Positions 60,001-64,000 of a DNA stretch of 64,000 bases are shown here, one piece after another (the stretch's first letter is position 1; each line of letters begins with the position of its first letter). Position numbers and translations under genes: made by a program. This stretch comes from Pseudomonas sp. GCEP-101. Lineage in GTDB: Bacteria; Pseudomonadota; Gammaproteobacteria; Pseudomonadales; Pseudomonadaceae. The notes beneath the pieces are model-generated. The model saw only the letters and a list, made by a program, of their open reading frames with translations, was not told where the DNA came from and did no database searches. The DNA is taken from NCBI RefSeq assembly GCF_025133575.1, contig NZ_CP104011.1, forward strand, positions 4,100,965-4,164,964, in the 5' to 3' direction.

Positions 60001-61388
60001 ACGCCGCCACCGGCGCCGAGCTGTTCGCCTTCATCCCCAGCGCCGTCATCCCCAACCTCAATGCCCTCACCGCGCCGGACTACGGCAAGCAGCAGGGCAC
60101 CGAGCACCGCTACTTCGTCGACGGCACGCCGGTGGTCTCCGATGTCTACTACGGCTCGGCCTGGCACAAGGTGCTGGTGGGCAGCCTCGGCGCCGGCGGC
60201 CGCGAGGTGTTCGCCCTCGACGTCACCGACCCCACCGCGCCCAGGTTGCTCTGGGAGTTCACCAGCGACAACGACAGCAGCCTCGGCTACACGGCGGCGC
60301 GGCCATCCATCGCCCGCCTGCACAACGGCAAGTGGGTGGCGCTGGTGCCCAATGGCTACGATATCGGCAGCAGCAGTGCCGCACTGCTGATCATCGACAT
60401 CCAGACCGGCGCGCTGCTGCGCAAGATCACCGCCACCCCGAACCTCTCCGCCGCCGAAACCGCCTCGCTGGACGCGCTGAACAATGGCCTGTCGCGCCTG
60501 TTCGTCGCCGACGCCAACAGCGACGGCATCGCCGACTATGCCTATGGCGGCGACCTGCTGGGCAACCTCTGGCGCTTCGACCTCATCGACACCAGCCTGA
60601 GCGACCCGCTCAACAGCGCCGCCGCCGAGGCGCGCTACGCCGTGTCCTTCGGCGGCAACCCGCTGTACGTCGCGCGCAACGCCAGCGGCACGCGCCAGCC
60701 GATCACCAGCGCGCCGTCCCTGGTCGACCATCCCAGCGGCATCGGCTACATCGTCGCCTTCGGCACAGGGCGCTACCTGCTCACGTCCGACAAGACCTCC
60801 ACTGCGCCCCAGAGCCTTTACGGCATCTGGGACCGCAAGGTCGCCGGCGAGGCCACCAGCGTCTCGCTGACCGCCGCGCGCACGCGCAGCAACCTGCAGG
60901 CGCAGACGCTCACGGCGGGCACCTTCAACGGCACGTCGACCTACACCCTGAGCAACAACGCGGTGGCCTGGTACGACAGCTCCGGCAACACCGCCGATGC
61001 CAACGTCAACAGGTGGGGCTGGTACTTCGACTTCCCCGTGGCGGGCGAGCGGCAGATCTACGACATGACGCTCTATGGCGCCAGCCTCATCTTCAGCAGC
61101 TCGACGCCGCAGACCGGCACCTGCGCCGCCGGCCTCTCCGGCACCCGCTACGCCATCGATCCCGAAAGCGGCGGGCTGACGCTCTACAACGTCTTCGACC
61201 TGAACAACGACGGCACCTTCGACGCGCTCTCGGGATTCATCACCGGCGGTGGCGATATCACTGTCTCCGGTGGCTACACCTACACCGGCGCCGAAGGGGG
61301 TGGCACCAGCGTGCTGCCCGATGCCATCCACACCAACACCGGCGCCGTCAGCGGCCGGCGCACCTGGCAGATCCAGCCAGCCAACTGA
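57051..61388 (+). CDS. pilY1: pilus tip adhesin PilY1, long form without a visible vWA MIDAS
   Basis: 1445 residues with a signal peptide (about residues 1-25, AQAFGAS). The C-terminal half is the PilY1 beta-propeller (VYVGANDGMLHAFNAATGAE; then KVLVGSLGAGGREVFALDVT), with the Ca-binding loop DANSDGIAD at residues 1154-1162. Two more EF-hand-like loops are at D63-D71 (DIDGDGQLD) and D766-D774 (DRDGDGVPD). The N-terminal half has MSDVNPSYDSDVPG (about residue 447) and no DxSxS MIDAS. It is longer than the roughly 1160 residues of P. aeruginosa PAO1. Role: pilus biogenesis, surface sensing and adhesion. Confidence 0.9.
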   Translation: MAHPLSLLRATLLLLAWLASAQAFGASLAQTPLLVSNIAPPMNMLVVGRDQKLYFPAYNDASDIDGDGQLDTYYKPSIDYTGYFDSYKCYVYDALSGTFAPSSTTSTKRCTSAAGRWSGDYLNYLTMSRLDVLRKVLYGGYRSTDSGLATVLERAFIPNDAHSWGKEYLSVARDGYNLADYTPISAPTNGKYVLFANTSIGSGTLGAYSSAAVPRLRIITSTQQTLGTYRIWGWVSRESAQGTNTLTSTTNSDATIAPAYDLNVRVQVCVAGLLESNCAQYGSLYKPTGVLHDYGAADKMYFGLVTGTYANNLRGGVVRKAAASFSNEYSSTTGRFLTDASSGSGCLNGRCYVNNSGIVANLDRLVFSAGCTDATGYNLNPLVNGKCVDWGNPLGEMAYETLRYYAGKAPTAAYAAGATDTALGLSSLSTWANPYSTYPSCTRPFMTLMSDVNPSYDSDVPGSTLGTDSRPTTDIGFDFASIGATLWSREVGGSASVNVGQSGASNDSAPTAKTASSFASIRGLAEEPTRQGSYATSAVSFFGSQNALTTAGSNRVQSFSIAQSSTLPNIRIKTSKGTLRLVPFSMNVSQNVVSQITGFYIDTLTRDSAGNLTAITFRVVYDDSAQGRDYDMDAIVLYTVTAKSDGSVDVTSRTEYSVAGDESHMGYTMAGTTRDGVYLEVTGGGSGSVRNKLDTPDGRYPGDCSATGVTCALLPGLNGSSGALSGGRLAYHTRTFTPSATTAVTNLQDPLWYAAKYGKTDLVNWDRDGDGVPDNYFLVSNPGKLASQLKSAFDDILQLNTSVAAVAVDSQSLDSGSYTYVPTFVTGDWTGDLVKKQKTLTTTSTGAITTTTTTLWRASAQLGTPSTRNILFARNGALSAFNWNNLTAAQQTQLNRTVAGVVDSQGQARVGFLRGENNSFRTRTTLLGDMINSAPVLVSGSDYLASRADALEGSTTYAAYATALAAKPSVVYVGANDGMLHAFNAATGAELFAFIPSAVIPNLNALTAPDYGKQQGTEHRYFVDGTPVVSDVYYGSAWHKVLVGSLGAGGREVFALDVTDPTAPRLLWEFTSDNDSSLGYTAARPSIARLHNGKWVALVPNGYDIGSSSAALLIIDIQTGALLRKITATPNLSAAETASLDALNNGLSRLFVADANSDGIADYAYGGDLLGNLWRFDLIDTSLSDPLNSAAAEARYAVSFGGNPLYVARNASGTRQPITSAPSLVDHPSGIGYIVAFGTGRYLLTSDKTSTAPQSLYGIWDRKVAGEATSVSLTAARTRSNLQAQTLTAGTFNGTSTYTLSNNAVAWYDSSGNTADANVNRWGWYFDFPVAGERQIYDMTLYGASLIFSSSTPQTGTCAAGLSGTRYAIDPESGGLTLYNVFDLNNDGTFDALSGFITGGGDITVSGGYTYTGAEGGGTSVLPDAIHTNTGAVSGRRTWQIQPAN

Positions 61389-61400
61389 CAGGAACAGCAC

Positions 61401-61814
61401 ATGAAGCAACAGCGGCGCGAGCGGGGCTTCACCCTGATCGAACTGATGATCGCGGTGGTGATCGTGGCGATCCTCGCCGGCATCGCCTTTCCCAGCTACC
61501 AGCGCTACGTGCTGCGCAGCCATCGGGTAGAAGCCCAGGCGCTGCTCAGCGAGGCCGCCGCCCGGCAGGAACGCTACTACTCGCAGAACAACGCCTATGC
61601 CAGCACGGCGGCGGCGCTGAACATGACCAGCCAGGTCAACGCGCTGCAGTACTACAGCCTGGCGATCTCCAACGTCACCGACACCAGCTACACGCTCACC
61701 GCCACTGCCCAGGGCGCCCAGGCCAAGGACGGCCAGTGCCTGAGCCTGAGCATCGACCAGGCCGGCACCCGCAGCAACACCGGCACGGGAACCGGCACCA
61801 CCTGCTGGCAGTGA
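61401..61814 (+). CDS. pilE: type IV pilus minor pilin PilE
   Basis: 137 residues. Leader MKQQRRERG followed by FTLIELMIAVVIVAILAGIA with Glu at +5. A short C-terminal domain with two cysteines that can form the D-loop disulfide (GQCLSL...TTCWQ). It is last in the minor pilin cluster; no pilY2 lies between it and pilY1, with only 12 bases in between. Confidence 0.92.
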   Translation: MKQQRRERGFTLIELMIAVVIVAILAGIAFPSYQRYVLRSHRVEAQALLSEAAARQERYYSQNNAYASTAAALNMTSQVNALQYYSLAISNVTDTSYTLTATAQGAQAKDGQCLSLSIDQAGTRSNTGTGTGTTCWQ

Positions 61815-62036
61815 GCCGGCGCCGAAAGCGTGCGATTGGCGAACACTGCGCCACAGGTCCAATGGCGCAGGTCAGGTCGGGCCTCTAGGGTGTAGCGCAT
61901 TCGCGGGCCTGCCTTGCGCCTGAAAATGCCCGCGCGACCGTCCATCTCCGCCACGGCCCGTGCTCCGGGCCGCGGCATAGACTGGGTGCACGAGCCGCGA
62001 CGAAGAGCGCGGCCATCCACAAGAGTGAGTGCCTGT

Positions 62037-62990
62037 ATGCAAAGCCTGCTGAGCGAGCGCAGCCGTGTGTTCGAGCGTGCCGATCCCTATGCGGTGTCCG
62101 GCTACGTCAACCAGCATGTCGGCAGCCACGACCTGCGCCTGCCAGCCCATGGCCAGCCGCAGGCCAGCCTCAACCACCGGCGCTTCGCCAGCCTGGACCT
62201 GTGCCGCATCAGCTATGGCGGCGCAGTGCGCGTCACCTCGCCGGCACTGGAGAGCATCTTCCACCTGCAGATCCTCCTCAGCGGCCACTGCCTGTGGCGC
62301 AGCCAGCGCCAGGAGCACGCCCTGGCGCCGGGCGAGCTGCTGCTGATCAACCCGGACGACCCGGTGGACCTCACCTACTCGGACGACTGCGAGAAGTTCA
62401 TCCTGAAGATTCCGGTGACCCTGCTCGAAGCCATCTGCGCCGACCAGCGCTGGCGCCACCCGCGCGCCGGCGTGCGCTTCACCGAGAACCGCTACCGGCT
62501 GGGCGAGCTGGAAGGCTTCGTCAACCTGCTGTCGATGATCTGCCAGGAGTCCGAGGCCAGCGAGCGCCTGGCGCGGGTGGACGAGCACTACCAGCAGATC
62601 GTCGCCAGCAAACTGCTGACCCTGCTCAAGACCAACGTCAGCCGCGAGCCCATCGCCGGCGCCAGTGCGTCCTTCGAGCGCATCGAGGCGTACATCGAGG
62701 GGCACCTGCGCGAGGACATCGACATCGAGGCACTGGCGCGCCAGGCGTCCATGAGCCTGCGATCCCTCTATGCGCTGTTCGAGCGCCACGCCGGCACCAC
62801 ACCGCGCCAGTACATCCGCCGGCTCAAGCTGGAGCGCATCCGCGCCTGCCTGAGCGATCCGGCGTGCCCGGTGCGCAGCGTCACCGAGCTGGCCCTGGAC
62901 TATGGCTTCCTGCACCTGGGGCGCTTCGCCGAAGGCTACCGGCAACAGTTCGGCGAACTGCCCTCGGAGACGCTCCGGCGCCGCGGCTGA
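62037..62990 (+). CDS. XylS/BenR-like AraC-family activator
   Basis: 317 residues from ATG 62037. The N-terminal domain (LSERSRVFERADPYAVSGYV, then ISYGGAVRVTSPALESIFHL and CLWRSQRQEH) resembles XylS and BenR closely; it binds benzoate-type effectors in those proteins. The C-terminal AraC domain has IDIEALARQASMSLRSLYAL and ALDYGFLHLGRFAEGYRQQF. The downstream 800 bases hold repeats and a cupin gene rather than benABC, so its target operon is not visible here. Confidence 0.85.
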   Translation: MQSLLSERSRVFERADPYAVSGYVNQHVGSHDLRLPAHGQPQASLNHRRFASLDLCRISYGGAVRVTSPALESIFHLQILLSGHCLWRSQRQEHALAPGELLLINPDDPVDLTYSDDCEKFILKIPVTLLEAICADQRWRHPRAGVRFTENRYRLGELEGFVNLLSMICQESEASERLARVDEHYQQIVASKLLTLLKTNVSREPIAGASASFERIEAYIEGHLREDIDIEALARQASMSLRSLYALFERHAGTTPRQYIRRLKLERIRACLSDPACPVRSVTELALDYGFLHLGRFAEGYRQQFGELPSETLRRRG

Positions 62991-63160
62991 CCGCCGCCCG
63001 CGCCCGTATAGGAGCGGGCCCTGCCCGCGATCGCGCGCATGGCGCGCTCCTACAGGCCGACTTCGACGTTTTCTTTTACGTAGGAGCGGACTCCGTCCGC
63101 GATGCTTTGCTTCGGGCTGGGTGTTTCAGCGCCGCTTCGGCATGCGCGCGGACTTCCCGT
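62991..63160. repeat. REP copies downstream of the XylS/BenR-like gene
   Basis: A GGGC-type REP (TAGGAGCGGGCCCTGCCCGC) at about 63007-63032 faces a shortened reverse copy ending near 63058, and a GGAC-type copy lies at 63080-63104. No gene is seen. Confidence 0.7.
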
Positions 63161-63375
63161 TTCGCCCCCTCGGGCGAGTTACTTTCTCAAACGACAGAAA
63201 GTAACCAAAGGTCTTGCCCCGGACATCCGGTTTTTCGCTGAGGCGAAAAATTCCCTCGCTCCAGCGAAGTTTCAGAGGCACGCGCTGACGGGCCATCCCT
63301 GGCCCGACAGCGCTCTCGCGGCATCCATGCCGCTCAACCCCTGAAACTCCGCTTCCACTCGGCCTCCTGAACGGG
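63160..63375. repeat. dispersed non-coding repeat with GAGTTACTTTCTC hairpin
   Basis: GCGAGTTACTTTCTCAAACG and ACAGAAAGTAACCAAAGGTC form a hairpin (TTACTTTCT/AGAAAGTAA). They are followed by TTTTTCGCTGAGGCGAAAAA (about 63229-63250) and a long stretch of paired GC segments. The same type of text is known from many Pseudomonas genomes as a dispersed repeat. Six-frame products here are artefacts. Confidence 0.55.
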
Positions 63376-63424
63376 GCATTCGGCGCGTGCGGATGTTTCC
63401 CTGGAAGTCTCATCAGAGCCAGAG

Positions 63425-63793
63425 CGGCGTGGGGCGGCTCGTGGTAGGAGCGAGCTTGCTCGCGACCGCCCAACGCTGAACCCCCTTGTAGGAGCGGGCC
63501 ATGCCCGCGAAATCCACCGCGGCGGAATGGGGCCTGCAAGGTGAACTCCTTGGCTTGCACGCAGACGCTCCTGGTGCCGGCGTGCCGGCACATCGCGGAC
63601 AAACCCCGCTCCTGCGCATCCGCCCATTCCAGCATTGATCGGCAGGCGCCGCGCGGCGGCGAATCGCAGGCGTGGCCCGCTTCTACAAGGCAGACCCTGC
63701 CGTTCCTCCGATTCCCCGCTCCGCTTGCGCGGATGGGGCTGTACTGGAAAGAGGCGTGCGCAATTCCAGCGCCGTCCCCGGGAGGTCGCGTCC
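63425..63793. repeat. REP copies before the cupin gene
   Basis: A GAGC-type REP lies at 63443-63467 and a GGGC-CAT-GCCC copy at 63487-63513; an additional degraded reverse copy is at about 63595-63615. No gene is seen up to the cupin start. Confidence 0.65.
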
Positions 63794-64000
63794 ATGCATC
63801 CCACCCCGTTCATCCTCACGCCGAGCGAGCGCAGCCCGGCGCTCAATGTGGTCGGCATCCGCATCAACGTGCTGGTGGCCGACACCGATTCGGCAGCGCA
63901 GCGAATCACCTTCCAGACGGGCGAGGAGGGCGCCGGGCCGCCGCCGCATACCCATGACTGGGACGAGTCCTTCTATGTGCTGCACGGCGAGGTCGTCTTC
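63794..64000 (+). CDS. cupin-domain protein, 3' end outside the window
   Basis: The first 69 codons of a frame that runs off the right edge. GGGAGG lies 10 bases before the ATG. The text GAGPPPHTHDWDESFYVLHG (about residues 47-66) is the first cupin metal motif, G(X)5HxH(X)3-4E(X)6G, so it binds a metal in a beta-barrel. Function unknown. Confidence 0.75.
   Translation, partial: MHPTPFILTPSERSPALNVVGIRINVLVADTDSAAQRITFQTGEEGAGPPPHTHDWDESFYVLHGEVVF

Noticed and set aside
56928..61888. Long open frames on both strands over pilX-pilY1-pilE (1644 codons minus, 1524 codons plus)
   Set aside because: Both are frame shadows in GC-rich DNA; the true products show signal peptides, pilin leaders and PilY1 motifs.
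63102..63344. Small coding frames in the structured repeat
   Set aside because: They translate repeat DNA (for example LKRQKVTKGLAP) that is commonly misannotated as hypothetical proteins.

Overview
The window reads as chromosomal DNA of a high-GC Pseudomonas, probably from the P. nitroreducens / P. citronellolis / P. knackmussii / P. aeruginosa side of the genus (species placement is inference). Reasons: Pseudomonas-type REP palindromes (core GTAGGAGCG) fill most gaps; cti lies beside metH; a protocatechuate (pca) cluster of Pseudomonas type and a fimU-pilVWXY1-pilE minor-pilin cluster are present; codon use is strongly G/C-ending except in one AT-rich island.

Layout. 1-2003: partial alpha/beta hydrolase and DUF4442 gene, divergent from a tetR gene with a clear palindromic operator. 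2367-7156 (mostly minus strand): DUF934 and cysI (sulfite reduction), a PaaI-type thioesterase, two small membrane proteins and a MATE exporter. 7351-9589: a promoter, a well conserved c-di-GMP-I (GEMM-I) riboswitch and a four-gene module (winged-helix-like protein, Ras-like GTPase, two roadblock/LC7 proteins). 9670-21137: FAD/NAD(P) protein, yggL, GFA protein, metH, cti, nfuA, a DUF1272 zinc protein and a GlxA-type regulator. 21222-30782: an RND pump with its lipoprotein adaptor, DUF4256, an HD-GYP response regulator and its large MHYT/PAS hybrid kinase. 31094-37822: small proteins, an orphan dihydrolipoamide dehydrogenase, a cytosolic M14 carboxypeptidase, a thioesterase and a TPR/glycosyltransferase-like protein.

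38304-40348 is an AT-rich insertion holding a RecF/OLD-type AAA ATPase and a DUF4276/TOPRIM-like protein, the architecture of a two-gene anti-phage system. 40462-44754 holds a SrpA-like catalase-fold protein, a di-heme cytochrome c and a sigma-region-2-like membrane protein whose 5' end is built from REP DNA.

45177-54377 is an aromatic-acid locus: pobA/pobR turn 4-hydroxybenzoate into protocatechuate; pcaQ and pcaHG open the ring; pcaR and the transporter pcaK follow, with an AFG1/ZapE-type ATPase overlapping pcaG and an RNA 2'-phosphotransferase (kptA) between pcaR and pcaK. A PcaQ palindrome and three PcaR-type boxes are visible. 54654-61814 is the minor pilin/PilY1 cluster. 62037-62990 is a XylS/BenR-like regulator, and the window ends inside a cupin gene.

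The two strongest leads are the c-di-GMP riboswitch in front of the GTPase/roadblock module and the ATPase-TOPRIM pair in the AT-rich island. No rRNA, tRNA, CRISPR array or transposase gene was found.
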